NCBI RefSeq assembly: GCF_005503355.1
Contig: NZ_SCMK01000002.1
Span: 186,001 to 250,000, forward strand
Origin: Sphingomonas sp. 1F27F7B
GTDB taxonomy: Bacteria > Pseudomonadota > Alphaproteobacteria > Sphingomonadales > Sphingomonadaceae
Direction of reading: 5' to 3'
Length of the DNA: 64,000 bases
Positions 37,434 to 46,775 of this stretch are shown here, in pieces. Within the stretch, counting starts at the first letter, position 1. Each line of letters opens with the position of its first letter. Below the pieces are notes generated by a model. That model searched no databases and was not told the origin of the DNA. It saw only the letters and a list, made by a program, of their open reading frames with translations. Position numbers and translations under genes: made by a program.

Positions 37434-37870
37434 GGCCGGGAAAGCTTGCGGCGATCGTCGCCGCCATCGCCTTTGTCGCCGCCATCGCCGGGGTCTGGGT
37501 GGGGCGCACGCTGATACCGGCGCAGGGCAGGCAGGGTTCGGAGCTTCACGAAGTCCTGCATCACCAGCTGAAGCTCGACGACGATCAGAAGGCTCGCATC
37601 GAAGCGCTCGAGCGGAACTTCGCGGTGCGCCGCCAGGCGCTGGAGCTCGAAATGAAGTCGGACAATGCCCGGCTGGCCGAAGCGATCGAAGCGGAGCATG
37701 GCATCGGCCCGGGCGTTACCGCCGCCGTCGATGCTTCGCATCGCGCGATGGGCGCGCTGCAGAAGGAAACATTGGCGCACATCTTCGCGATGCGGGCGGT
37801 CCTGCGGCCCGATCAGCAGGCCGTGTTCGATCGCGCGGTGGTGCATGCGCTCACCCCCGACGCGCGGTGA
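37430..37870 (+). CDS. CnrX-like periplasmic metal sensor
   Basis: 146 residues: an N-terminal membrane anchor (about 7-25) and an all-helical periplasmic domain. Metal-ligand candidates are present in the CnrX arrangement: 'LHEVLHHQLKLDDDQ' near the start and 'HIFAMRAVLRPDQQAVFD' near the end. CnrX-type sensors bind metal in the periplasm and release the sigma factor through CnrY. The neighbourhood (copA, copB, copCD) suggests that here the metal is copper, not nickel or cobalt. ATGA overlap upstream, GTGA overlap downstream. Confidence 0.75.
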   Translation: MRPGKLAAIVAAIAFVAAIAGVWVGRTLIPAQGRQGSELHEVLHHQLKLDDDQKARIEALERNFAVRRQALELEMKSDNARLAEAIEAEHGIGPGVTAAVDASHRAMGALQKETLAHIFAMRAVLRPDQQAVFDRAVVHALTPDAR

Positions 37871-38478
37871 GGCCGGACTACGGTTCCCTGTCGGATGGCG
37901 ATCTCGCCACGCTGGCCGTGGGGGGAGCCGATGCCGCCTATGCCGAAATCGTGCGCCGCCATCGCAGCCATGTCTATCGAGTGATCCTGGGCAATGTCGC
38001 CGATGCCGACGAGGCGCTGGACCTCACCCAGGAGACCTTCGTCTCGGCGCATGGGGCGCTGCGCCGCTACGATCCGGCCCGGCCGATGCGCGGCTGGCTG
38101 GCCGCGATCGCGCTCAACAAATGCCGGGATTGGGGCCGGCGCCGGACAGTCCGCCGGTTCTTCACTTTCGCCCGCGACATCGACGACGCGGCCGAAGCGA
38201 TCGCCGATGACCGGCCCGATCCGGAAAGGGTGGCGGGCGATCGCCAGCAACTCGCCCGGCTTCGCCGCGCGATCGCCGATCTTCCCGCGGCGCTCCGCGA
38301 ACCGCTCGTGCTCCATGCCGTCGAGGGCATGAGCCAGGCCGAAACCGCCTCGGTGCTGCGGATCACCGGAAAGGCAGTCGAGACGCGGCTTCGGCGCGCC
38401 CGCATCCGCCTGGAAGAGGCGCTTGGGCGGCGATCCGCGCGCGGCGGCCCCGGATCCCGGTCCGCATCCGCCGATTGA
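37867..38478 (+). CDS. ECF sigma factor, CnrH-like
   Basis: 203 residues from a GTG that overlaps the sensor stop. Region 2 ('YAEIVRRHRSHVYRVILGNVADADEALDLTQETF') and region 4 ('LPAALREPLVLHAVEGMSQAETA', 'VETRLRRARIRL') are canonical. It is the output of the three-gene membrane signalling unit and most likely switches on copA and copB, 72 bases downstream. Confidence 0.88.
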   Translation: MRPDYGSLSDGDLATLAVGGADAAYAEIVRRHRSHVYRVILGNVADADEALDLTQETFVSAHGALRRYDPARPMRGWLAAIALNKCRDWGRRRTVRRFFTFARDIDDAAEAIADDRPDPERVAGDRQQLARLRRAIADLPAALREPLVLHAVEGMSQAETASVLRITGKAVETRLRRARIRLEEALGRRSARGGPGSRSASAD

Positions 38479-38550
38479 CGCAAGCCGGTGAGGGCGCACC
38501 GCGCTCGCTGCGTAAGGGATAGCAAGGACATCACCCGGAGCAGGGACATA

Positions 38551-40428
38551 ATGACGAACAGGATCGACCGGCGGGCATTGTTGCGCGGTGCCGGGCTTGG
38601 CGCCGGAGGGCTCGCGCTCGCCGCATGGATGCCGGCCTGGGCCCAGAGCGTGTCCGCCGGCCTGGCACCCGACCTGCCGACGGTCTCCGGCGAAGAGATT
38701 GCGCTCAGGATCGCCCGGCAGGCGATGGTGATCGACGGCAGGCGGTCGCGGGCGATCGGCATCAACGGCACCGTGCCGGGGCCGCTCATCCGCCTGCGCG
38801 AAGGACAGAATGTCCGCCTGCGCGTCGAGAATGCGCTCGACGAGGACAGCTCGATCCACTGGCACGGCCTGATCCTGCCGGCCCAGTTCGATGGCGTACC
38901 CGGCGTTTCCTTCCCCGGCATCGCGCCGCGCTCGACGTTCCTGTACGCGTTTCCGATCCGGCAGAACGGCACCTATTGGTATCACAGCCATTCCGGCGGC
39001 CAGGAACAGCTGGGCCTCTATGGTCCGCTGGTCATCGATCCCGCAGGGCCCGATCCGGTCGGCTATGATCGCGAGCACGTGATCGTGCTGTCGGACCACA
39101 GCCGGTCCAGCCCCGAGGCGATCCTGCGCAACCTCAAGGCGATGCCGGGCTATTACAATTATCAGCGCCAGACGCTGGCCGGGCTGCTGGCCGGGCGCGA
39201 CCAGAAGGGCAAGGACCGCGCCGATTGGGGCAGGATGCGGATGGATCCGGCGGACATCTCCGACGTGACCGGTGCCGCCTATACCTATCTCGTCAACGGG
39301 CACGGTCCGTTCGACAACTGGACCGCGCTGTTCAGGCCGGGCGAGCGCGTGCGGCTGCGCATCGTCAATGCCGCGGCGATGACCGGCTTCAACGTGCGCA
39401 TTCCGGGGCTGCGCCTCACCGTTGTCCAGGCGGATGGCCAGCATGTCGTCCCGGTCGAAGTCGACGAGTTCCAGATCGGCGTAGCGGAGACCTATGACGT
39501 GATCGTCACGCCGGAGGAGGACAAGGCGTTCACTCTGGTCGGCGAGGCCGTCGACCGATCGGGCATGGCGCGTGCCACGCTGGCGCCCCGGCCCGGCATG
39601 ACCGCCGCGGTGCCGCCGCTGCGCCCGCGCCCGCTCGCGACCATGAAGGACATGGGAATGGACATGTCGTCGATGGGCGGCATGCAGGGGATGTCGCATG
39701 GCGCGATGTCCGGACCGCGGGGCGTCGACCCCAGCGTAGAGCGGAACGCCTCGGCGAAGCTCGGGGCCGTTGCTTCCGCGATGCCGGGCACGGATCATTC
39801 GCGGATGGATCATTCGGCGGCGGGCGGCGCGCCGGGTGCCGGCATGGACATGGCCGGCATGGACATGGGCGCGATGAAGATGCGCGACTTCTCCTATGTG
39901 CCCGAAGTGCGGAAGACCCCCGGCGTCCAGACGATCTCGCCGATGCCGATGGATCGCACCGGCGAGCCGGGCCAGGGACTGGAGGATGTCGGCCACCGGG
40001 TACTGGTCTACAAGGATCTGAGGGCGCGCGACCGGAACCCCGATGTCCGCGCGCCGTCGCGCAGCCTCGACATCCATCTCACCGGCAACATGGAGCGCTT
40101 CATGTGGGCGTTCGACGGGGTGAAGATGTCGGACACGATGGAGCCGATCCCCTTCGTCGAGGGCGAGCGCGTACGGGTCAACCTGATCAACGACACGATG
40201 ATGGCGCACCCGATCCATATCCACGGGCATTTCTTCGAACTGGTCACCGGGCACGGCGATCACGCCCCGCGCAAGCATACGGTGATCGTGCAGCCGGGCG
40301 GCAAGGTGACCTGGGACTTCACTGCCGACGCCGTGGGCGACTGGGCGTTCCACTGCCATCTGCTGTACCACATGATGGCGGGGATGATGCGGACGGTGAG
40401 CGTGCGGCCGAAGGGAGGGGCGGCATGA
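38551..40428 (+). CDS. copA: Multicopper oxidase CopA (copper resistance)
   Basis: 625 residues with a twin-arginine signal ('IDRRALLRGAGLGAGG'). The four copper-binding clusters are all present: 'SIHWHGLI', 'WYHSHSGGQ', 'MMAHPIHIHGHFF' and 'AFHCHLLYHMMAGMM'. Between domains 2 and 3 (about 365-450) lies a Met-rich stretch with repeated MDM/GM motifs typical of CopA. It oxidises Cu(I) in the periplasm. Followed by copB with ATGA overlap. Confidence 0.96.
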   Translation: MTNRIDRRALLRGAGLGAGGLALAAWMPAWAQSVSAGLAPDLPTVSGEEIALRIARQAMVIDGRRSRAIGINGTVPGPLIRLREGQNVRLRVENALDEDSSIHWHGLILPAQFDGVPGVSFPGIAPRSTFLYAFPIRQNGTYWYHSHSGGQEQLGLYGPLVIDPAGPDPVGYDREHVIVLSDHSRSSPEAILRNLKAMPGYYNYQRQTLAGLLAGRDQKGKDRADWGRMRMDPADISDVTGAAYTYLVNGHGPFDNWTALFRPGERVRLRIVNAAAMTGFNVRIPGLRLTVVQADGQHVVPVEVDEFQIGVAETYDVIVTPEEDKAFTLVGEAVDRSGMARATLAPRPGMTAAVPPLRPRPLATMKDMGMDMSSMGGMQGMSHGAMSGPRGVDPSVERNASAKLGAVASAMPGTDHSRMDHSAAGGAPGAGMDMAGMDMGAMKMRDFSYVPEVRKTPGVQTISPMPMDRTGEPGQGLEDVGHRVLVYKDLRARDRNPDVRAPSRSLDIHLTGNMERFMWAFDGVKMSDTMEPIPFVEGERVRVNLINDTMMAHPIHIHGHFFELVTGHGDHAPRKHTVIVQPGGKVTWDFTADAVGDWAFHCHLLYHMMAGMMRTVSVRPKGGAA

Positions 40429-41426
40429 TCCGGCTCGCCGCGCTCCTCGTTGCCGGCATGGTCCTGGCGGCGAGTCCGCCCGCCGCCGCGCAGGACCATA
40501 GCATGCACGGCATGCCGATGCCGAAGGTCCCCGCGAAGCCGAAGCCCGCCGCCCCGAATGCCTCGCCGCCGCAACAGGATGCGAAGCCCGGCACGGACAA
40601 GCCCGTGCACGCCGAGCCGATCGATCATGGCGGGATGGACCATGGGACGATGCCCGCGGTGCAGCCGGCCGGCACTGCGCTCGAGGCCGGCGACGCTCCG
40701 GCTCCGGCGGCGCCGACCGACCATTATGCCGATCGCTTCTTCCCGGCATCCGCGATGGAGCGGTCGCGAAGAATGTCGATGCGCGAAATGGGCGGCCGGC
40801 CCTTTGGCTCGGTGCTGTTCAACCTCGCCGAATTCCAGCCGGGCGCGGGAGGCGATGGCTATCGCTGGGATGGCGAAGGCTGGTTCGGCGGCGACGTCAA
40901 TCGCCTGACCGTCAAGAGCGAAGGCGAGGGGCGGGTCCGCGGCGGCATCGAAAGCGCCGAGGTCCAGCTGCTCTACAGCCGCGCCATCGATCCCTATTTC
41001 AACTTGCAGGCCGGCGTGCGGCACGATTTCCGGCCGGGCCCGTCGCGGACCTACGCCACGATCGGATTCGAGGGGCTGGCGCCCTATATGTTCGAAGTCG
41101 AGGGGGCGGTCTTCCTGTCGACCAGGGGCGAGCTTCTCGGCCGGCTGGGCGGCTATTACGACCAGCGCATCACCCAGCGGCTGATCCTCCAGCCGCGCGC
41201 CGAGTTCAATCTTTCGGCCCAGGACATGCCGGCGCAGCGCATCGGCGCCGGGCTGACGAGCGCGGAACTCGGCCTGCGGCTGCGCTACGAGATCACGCGG
41301 CGCTTCGCTCCCTATGCCGGCATTTCCTGGGAAGCGAAGGCGGGGCGCACGGCGGATTATGCCCGGGCCGATGGCGACAAGCCGTCCGCGTTCGGCCTGG
41401 TGGCGGGCGTCCGCTTCGGGTTCTGA
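40425..41426 (+). CDS. copB: Copper resistance outer-membrane protein CopB
   Basis: 333 residues. A signal peptide (ends at 'AAAQ') leads to a His/Met-rich segment ('DHSMHGMPMP', 'DHGGMDHGTMP') and then a beta-barrel that ends in 'GVRFGF', with the terminal aromatic needed for outer-membrane insertion. The family is the usual partner of CopA. Confidence 0.93.
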   Translation: MIRLAALLVAGMVLAASPPAAAQDHSMHGMPMPKVPAKPKPAAPNASPPQQDAKPGTDKPVHAEPIDHGGMDHGTMPAVQPAGTALEAGDAPAPAAPTDHYADRFFPASAMERSRRMSMREMGGRPFGSVLFNLAEFQPGAGGDGYRWDGEGWFGGDVNRLTVKSEGEGRVRGGIESAEVQLLYSRAIDPYFNLQAGVRHDFRPGPSRTYATIGFEGLAPYMFEVEGAVFLSTRGELLGRLGGYYDQRITQRLILQPRAEFNLSAQDMPAQRIGAGLTSAELGLRLRYEITRRFAPYAGISWEAKAGRTADYARADGDKPSAFGLVAGVRFGF

Positions 41427-41444
41427 CCTTGCCCGATGCCCCGA

Positions 41445-42686
41445 TCAGCGCGGCGCCGGCAGCGGGTCGGCCTTTGCCCGCTCCATATTGGGAAGCAAGG
41501 CGGTGAGGAGGCCGATCGCCGGCAGGAAGGCGCAGATCCGGTACACCGTCTCGATGCTGGTCGCATCGGCGAGCCATCCCAGCGCCGCGGCGCCGAGCCC
41601 GCCCATGCCGAAGGAGAAGCCGAAGAACAGGCCCGAGATCATGCCGACCTTGCCGGGCACCAGCTCCTGCGCGAAGACCACGATCGCCGGGAAGGCCGAG
41701 GCGAGGATCAGGCCGATCGGGAGCACCAGCAGGCCGGTCCAGAACAGGTTGGCATAGGGCAGCAGCAGCGTGAAGGGCAGGGCGCCCAGGATCGAGAACC
41801 AGATCACATATTTGCGCCCGAACCGGTCCCCCAGCGGCCCGCCCGCGATCGTGCCGATCGCCACCGCCGCGAGGAAGGCGAACAGATAGAGCTGGGCGCT
41901 CTGCACCGACACCTGGAAACGATGGATCAGATAGAAGGTGAAGTAGCTCGTGAGGCTGGCGAGATAGACATATTTGGAGAAGATCAGCGCGAGCAGGATG
42001 AGGATGCCGCGTGCCGCATGTCCCTTGGGCAGCAAGTCGGCCGTGGCGGTGCGGCGGCCCGCGTGCAGCCGCGCCAGCCCGTGATGACGATACCAGGCGG
42101 CGACGTTCCACAGCACCGCGCCCGAGAGCAATGCCAGCAGCGCGAAGAAGGCGAGGCTCGACTGGCCCCAGCGAACCACCACCAGCGCGGCGGCGAGCGG
42201 GCCGAGGGCCTGGCCGGCATTGCCGCCGACCTGGAACAGCGATTGGGACAGGCCGTGGCGCCGGCCCGCCGCCATGCGGGCGACACGAGAGGATTCAGGG
42301 TGAAACACCGAAGAGCCGATGCCGAGCAGCGCCGCCCCCGCCAGCACCATGCCGTAGCTGTGCGCGACCGACAGGATCGCCAGCCCCGCCAGCGAGAACA
42401 GCGTGCCGCCAGGGAGCGCCAGCGGCGTGGGACGCTTGTCCGCGTACAGCCCGATCGGCGGCTGCAGGATCGACGCGGTGATCTGATAGGCGAGCGTCAC
42501 CAGGCCGATCTGGCCGAAGCTCAGCCCCAGGTCGGTCTTGAGATTGGGATAGATCGCCGGAAGCAGCGATTGCATCATGTCGTTCAGCAGATGGCAGAAG
42601 CTGATCGCGACGATCACCCCGAATACCGTGCCGTTCATTTCCGCCTGCGGAGTGTCCATCGCCATTGCCCGGGTGTCGCTCATCAT
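41445..42686 (-). CDS. MFS transporter, fosmidomycin-resistance (Fsr) type
   Basis: 413 residues, twelve helices. The Fsr hallmarks 'SSVFHPESSRVARMAAGRRHGLSQSLFQVGGNAGQALGP' region (about 125-165) and 'LKTDLGLSFGQIGLVTLAYQ' are clear. AAGGAG precedes two adjacent ATGs; the second (42683) has the better spacing. It probably exports a drug or metabolite. Divergent from the AraC regulator by about 70 bases. Confidence 0.9.
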   Translation of the reverse strand: MMSDTRAMAMDTPQAEMNGTVFGVIVAISFCHLLNDMMQSLLPAIYPNLKTDLGLSFGQIGLVTLAYQITASILQPPIGLYADKRPTPLALPGGTLFSLAGLAILSVAHSYGMVLAGAALLGIGSSVFHPESSRVARMAAGRRHGLSQSLFQVGGNAGQALGPLAAALVVVRWGQSSLAFFALLALLSGAVLWNVAAWYRHHGLARLHAGRRTATADLLPKGHAARGILILLALIFSKYVYLASLTSYFTFYLIHRFQVSVQSAQLYLFAFLAAVAIGTIAGGPLGDRFGRKYVIWFSILGALPFTLLLPYANLFWTGLLVLPIGLILASAFPAIVVFAQELVPGKVGMISGLFFGFSFGMGGLGAAALGWLADATSIETVYRICAFLPAIGLLTALLPNMERAKADPLPAPR

Positions 42687-42757
42687 TCGCTCCTTGTGAG
42701 CGCGGCACTAGCGGTCCAGAAAGCGTCCCGCTTCGTTGCATGGGATAAATAGTTTTG

Positions 42758-43534
42758 ATGGTGGGACAGTCGCATTATCGCGCGCCGGACGATTATGAGG
42801 ACGTGCCGCGCCCCGTTGTCGGCATCGGCAATGATTATCCCCCGGCGTTCGAACTCGCCGAGCACCGGCATCGCCGCGCCCAGTTTCTCTATGCCGCGAG
42901 CGGCGTGGTCGCGGTCAGCACGCCCGAGGGGGCATGGGTGGCGCCTCCGGAGCGCGCGGTATGGATCCCGGCCGGAACGCCGCATGCGGTGCGCATGGTG
43001 GGAGCGGTCCAGACGCGCAGCGTGCTGATCGAGGCGGGGGCCTGCCCGTCGCTCGGGCACGCCTGCCGAGTCGTCGCGGTATCGCCGTTGCTGCGCCAGC
43101 TGCTGGTCTGCGCGGCGGAAGTGCCGGTCGAATATGACGAGGCGGGACGCGATGGGCTGGTGATGCAACTGCTCGTGGCGGAGATCGACCGGGCGCCGAT
43201 CATCCCCATATTGGTGCCGTTCCCGCGCCATGCCGCGCTCGCAGCGCGATGCCATGCCTTTCTCGAGGCGCCACGGGCAAGTGCCACGATCGACGAATGG
43301 GCGAACGGGCTGGCGATGAATCGCCGCCGCTTCACGCGGCTCTTTCGCCGCGAGACGGGCATGAGCTTCGCGGAATGGCGTCAGCAAGCCTGTCTCTCGG
43401 TTGCGCTGCCGAGGCTCGCCGCGGGAGAGCCGGTCACTGCTGTCGCGCTGGATCTCGGCTATGAGGGCCCGGCCAATTTCTCGACCATGTTCAAGCGCGT
43501 GCTGGGGGCGCCGCCGAGCCGCTATCGACAATGA
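42758..43534 (+). CDS. AraC family transcriptional regulator
   Basis: 258 residues from ATG 42758 (TTG one codon before, GTG one after are alternatives). An N-terminal cupin ('HRHRRAQFLYAASGVVAVST') and a C-terminal double helix-turn-helix ('WANGLAMNRRRFTRLFRRETG', 'ALDLGYEGPANFSTMFKRVLG') follow the NimR/YeaM pattern, in which the regulator controls a divergent MFS pump. The same layout is seen here. A small dyad (aagcg-tcc-cgctt, 42721-42733) lies in the shared promoter region. Confidence 0.88.
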   Translation: MVGQSHYRAPDDYEDVPRPVVGIGNDYPPAFELAEHRHRRAQFLYAASGVVAVSTPEGAWVAPPERAVWIPAGTPHAVRMVGAVQTRSVLIEAGACPSLGHACRVVAVSPLLRQLLVCAAEVPVEYDEAGRDGLVMQLLVAEIDRAPIIPILVPFPRHAALAARCHAFLEAPRASATIDEWANGLAMNRRRFTRLFRRETGMSFAEWRQQACLSVALPRLAAGEPVTAVALDLGYEGPANFSTMFKRVLGAPPSRYRQ

Positions 43535-43624
43535 CCTTCCCTGGCGGGTTGGCGGCCGGGGCTGGCGCGGTCGGCGCGCGCGCGGCTATGAAATGGGCGG
43601 CAGGAGCTTGGGGAGGGGAGCCCG

Positions 43625-44719
43625 ATGTGGACGAGACGATCGGTCGCCGGCGCGCTGGCGGCCACGCTTGGAATGCCGGCGCTGGCGCGGGGGACGGAGC
43701 GGAGCCGGCTGTTCTTCGACTCGCTCAGCTTTCTTCCCGAGGATCTGCGCCAGATCGCGGCCGCCGGGCTGGGCGGGATGATCGCCGACATCTCCGATCT
43801 GATCGCTTCCCGCGATCCGGATGGCGTTCCGCGCTACAGCCGCAATTTCGCGGCCAACGACCCCGCGATCGACAGGGCCGTCGAACGGTTGCGGAACACG
43901 CCCTTCGCCTATCTCGCCGAGAAGGGCAGCGATATCGGGACACGGCCCGGTTGCGCGGTGTTCCTGCAGTTCCAGTCGACCGAGATGATCGAGCGCGATC
44001 TCTCGCGGATTGCCTATTTCCATGAAAAGGGCCTGCGGGTCCTGCAATTCACGCATCACAACGATACGCCGTTCGCCGGCGGTGCGCTCGAGACGAGGCA
44101 GACCGGGCTCACGCCGCTCGGCATCGATGGCCTGGCCGAGATGAACCGGCTGCGGATATTGCCGGATGTTTCGCACGGCTCGGTTCCCACCATGATCGAG
44201 GCGGCGACGCGATCGAAGACGCCGATAGCACTGAGCCACGGCGCGGCGCGGGCGATCGTCGATCATCCGCGCTGTGCGCCGGACGAAGTGATCCGCGCGA
44301 TCGCCGAACGCGGCGGCGTGATGGGGATCTTCATGATGAGCTTCTGGCTCACGCGCCGGAATCCGCCGACGGTTGCCGATTATGTGGCCCAGATCCGTCA
44401 CGTCATACGGGTAGGCGGGCTGGAAGCGGTCGGTGTGGCGAACGACTTTCCGATGGCCGGCCAGCCCAACCTGATCAAGCTCGGCAACGACAATGGCAAG
44501 GGCGTGCAGGAATATCTCGATTGGTGGCTCGCCTTGCGGCGTCAGGGCGTGCCCGGGTTCGAATGGACGCCCCAGCACGTCGTCATTCCGGAGCTGAACC
44601 ATATCGACCGCATGCTTCGAATCTCGCAGGCGCTGGAAAGGGCGGGCTTTCGTCCGCGTGAAGTCGACAAGATCATGGGCGGAAACTGGAAACGGCTTCT
44701 GACCGATGTCCTCGGATAG
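43625..44719 (+). CDS. M19 (membrane dipeptidase) family protein with atypical N-terminus
   Basis: 364 residues with a Tat-like or Sec signal ('RRSVAGALAATLGMPALA'). The later M19 landmarks are present: 'THHND', 'LPDVSHGS', 'ALSHGAARAIVDHPR', 'RGGVMGIFM', 'VGVANDF'. The opening HxD metal ligand is replaced by 'LFFDSLSF' and the bridging-glutamate region by 'FLQFQSTEM'. It may be inactive, or have a different metal site. Follows the AraC gene by 90 bases. Confidence 0.8.
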   Translation: MWTRRSVAGALAATLGMPALARGTERSRLFFDSLSFLPEDLRQIAAAGLGGMIADISDLIASRDPDGVPRYSRNFAANDPAIDRAVERLRNTPFAYLAEKGSDIGTRPGCAVFLQFQSTEMIERDLSRIAYFHEKGLRVLQFTHHNDTPFAGGALETRQTGLTPLGIDGLAEMNRLRILPDVSHGSVPTMIEAATRSKTPIALSHGAARAIVDHPRCAPDEVIRAIAERGGVMGIFMMSFWLTRRNPPTVADYVAQIRHVIRVGGLEAVGVANDFPMAGQPNLIKLGNDNGKGVQEYLDWWLALRRQGVPGFEWTPQHVVIPELNHIDRMLRISQALERAGFRPREVDKIMGGNWKRLLTDVLG

Positions 44720-45036
44720 GCCGGGCAGCCACGCTTGCTGCCACCGGGGCTTGCGATCTGAGCCAGGCAGTGAAGTAATTATGGGCGATGCCCGTGGGGC
44801 TGCTGAAACGCGGCCGCAAGTGGCAGCGCATATTGTTGATTGCAAGCGTAACGTTCTCGATCTCCCCCGTAGAAAACGATTGTGGCGAGACAGGTTGCAT
44901 GGACAAACGGCTGCTTTCGAGGGGCATTACCCTGCCGTGAACGTCCGATCAGGGAGCGCGTTGCCGTGCCTCAGGCTTGAAAGGCGATAGATCGGAACCT
45001 ATCCGCCTGTACCTGCTCAGAACCCCCGGAACCCTC
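44720..45036. other. Intergenic region without a recognised gene
   Basis: 317 bases between the M19 gene and the phosphotransferase. No open frame on either strand looks coding, and I see no clear terminator or operator. GC is lower around 44810-44900 than in the flanking genes. An open frame runs into the phosphotransferase from 44977 but has no ribosome site. Confidence 0.5.
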
Positions 45037-45858
45037 ATGTCGCAGCTCCAAGATTTGCCGTCCGTAGCAGTTTCTCCGGACGCTGTGCGCCCGATGCCGC
45101 GCGCTTGGGGCGACCGGCTGCGGGGATATGCGTGGCACGCGCAGACCATCGGCTGTTCGGAAGCAGAGGTATTTCGCCTGACCGGCGATGGTCTGCCGTC
45201 GCTGTTCGTGAAATCCGAACCGATCGGTCCCTTTGCCGAGCTTCGGGGAGAGATCGACCGGCTGCGCTGGTTGGCGGGTCAGTCCCAGCTGACGCCGACC
45301 GTTGAAGCCGAGGTGGAAGAAAAAGGGCGGCTGTGGCTGCTGATGTCCGAAGTTCCGGGCCGTGACCTCGCCAGTTCCCCGGATCTTTCCCCGTTGCAGA
45401 TCACCGAGATCGCTGCCGATTCGCTGCGCGAGCTCCACGCGCTCGACGTGGCACTCTGCCCATTCGATCAGCGGCTCGCGGCCAAGCTCGCCCAGGCCGA
45501 GGCCAATGTCGCAGCCGGTCGCGTGGACGAGGGGGACATGGACGAGCAACGGTTGGGGCGGACCGCAGCCAGTGTGCTCGAGGAGGCGCTTGCGCTGCGT
45601 CCCTCCAAGGAAGATCTCGTGGTCGCGCATGGCGACGCCTGCATGCCCAACCTGATGGCCGAGCGCGGGCGGTTCAGCGGCTTCATCGATTGCGGGCGTC
45701 TGGGCGTGGCCGATCGGCATCAGGATCTGGCTCTGGCCGCCTGGAGCATCGAGTGCAATTTAGGCGCCGCCTTCGTGCAACCGTTTCTCACGCGCTATGG
45801 CGGTACGGTCGATCGGGCAGGCCTGCACTATTACCGGCTTCTCGACGAACTCTTCTGA
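45037..45858 (+). CDS. APH(3')-family aminoglycoside phosphotransferase
   Basis: 273 residues from ATG 45037. The catalytic loop 'VVAHGDACMPNLM' (Asp200), then 'GFIDCGRLGVADRHQDLALA' with the Mg-binding Asp, and the end 'YYRLLDELF' align almost word for word by eye with the APH(3') class (kanamycin and neomycin kinases). 'CPFDQRLAAKLAQA' and 'GRVDEGDMDEQRLGRTA' also match. It phosphorylates the 3'-hydroxyl of deoxystreptamine drugs if active. No insertion sequence adjoins, so it looks chromosomal. Confidence 0.9.
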   Translation: MSQLQDLPSVAVSPDAVRPMPRAWGDRLRGYAWHAQTIGCSEAEVFRLTGDGLPSLFVKSEPIGPFAELRGEIDRLRWLAGQSQLTPTVEAEVEEKGRLWLLMSEVPGRDLASSPDLSPLQITEIAADSLRELHALDVALCPFDQRLAAKLAQAEANVAAGRVDEGDMDEQRLGRTAASVLEEALALRPSKEDLVVAHGDACMPNLMAERGRFSGFIDCGRLGVADRHQDLALAAWSIECNLGAAFVQPFLTRYGGTVDRAGLHYYRLLDELF

Positions 45859-46259
45859 GCGCGTCGACGGATCGCGGCCAGCAGCCGGGACGCACGATCC
45901 GAACCCGAACAAACGTCAGCTTTCGGGAGCAGCCGGCGGTACACTCAATGACCGACATTGGGGCGCGTTGCCGTCGAGTCAGACCACGCGGTTCTCATCA
46001 CCTCGAATGCCGCGCCGCCGCCGAGCAAGCGCTATGGCGTAGGCAAAGCCGTAACGGCATGATCCTCCATCACGTCGACGATGCGATGTGGCATTGCAAT
46101 TGAACGTTCCGAGCTGACCCGAAGATCTCCTCCGCGACATCGTCCTCCGAAAGGCCGACGTGACGATCGACTTCTCCGCCAACCGCTCAAATCGGGAGGC
46201 GAGTATCCCTGAACCGACCGAAACCCCCATGTCACATCGAACGCATATGCACCTCTTCG
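45859..46259. other. Intergenic region before the sigma/FecR genes
   Basis: 401 bases. A few short open frames exist but none has a good start or a recognisable family. The promoter of the ECF sigma gene should lie here; I could not place it with confidence. Confidence 0.45.
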
Positions 46260-46775
46260 ATGGTTTCGAGTCCCGCCCATTTGAGCGCGCAACGCATTGG
46301 CCTGCTTGAATATGTGGGACGGCAGGTCCACGACTCGGCGCTCAGCGAGGACATTGTCCAGGAAGCCTATCTCCGGCTGCTGATCTTCGAAGCGAAGCCG
46401 GACAACAGCGTAAAGAATGCGCCTGCCCTGCTGCGTCGCATCTCGCTGAATCTGGTCAGGGACCATTTCCGCCGAGTCAGCCGGGCTCCGCTCGTTGAAC
46501 TGTCCGACGCGATCCCCTGCCCCCAGCCGACGATAGATCAGCAATTGGCGCGCAAGCAGCTGATCGAGCTGATCGCGAACATCCTCAAGACCATGCCCTC
46601 CCTCAGACGGGAAGTCTTCATCCGGCGGCGGGTACGCGGACAATCGGCGAGCGAGGTGGCCATGGCCTTGGGCCTTTCCCCCAGCGCCGTGAGCAATCAT
46701 GTTGCGCGCGCCATATTCGATCTCGATTCGGCGATCGAGAAGATCGAGAAGAGAGGCTGCCCTGTCCGAGACTAG
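46260..46775 (+). CDS. FecI-type ECF sigma factor
   Basis: 171 residues. Region 2 ('YVGRQVHDSALSEDIVQEAYLRLL') and region 4 ('MPSLRREVFIRRRVRGQSASEVAMALGLSPSAVSNHV') place it in the FecI/iron-starvation class. With FecR and the STN-domain receptor behind it, it forms a cell-surface signalling unit in which ligand binding outside switches on transcription inside. Confidence 0.88.
   Translation: MVSSPAHLSAQRIGLLEYVGRQVHDSALSEDIVQEAYLRLLIFEAKPDNSVKNAPALLRRISLNLVRDHFRRVSRAPLVELSDAIPCPQPTIDQQLARKQLIELIANILKTMPSLRREVFIRRRVRGQSASEVAMALGLSPSAVSNHVARAIFDLDSAIEKIEKRGCPVRD

Noticed and set aside
46032-46230. Small reverse-strand open frames before the sigma gene
   Set aside because: No ribosome site, Arg-rich composition, no recognisable family.
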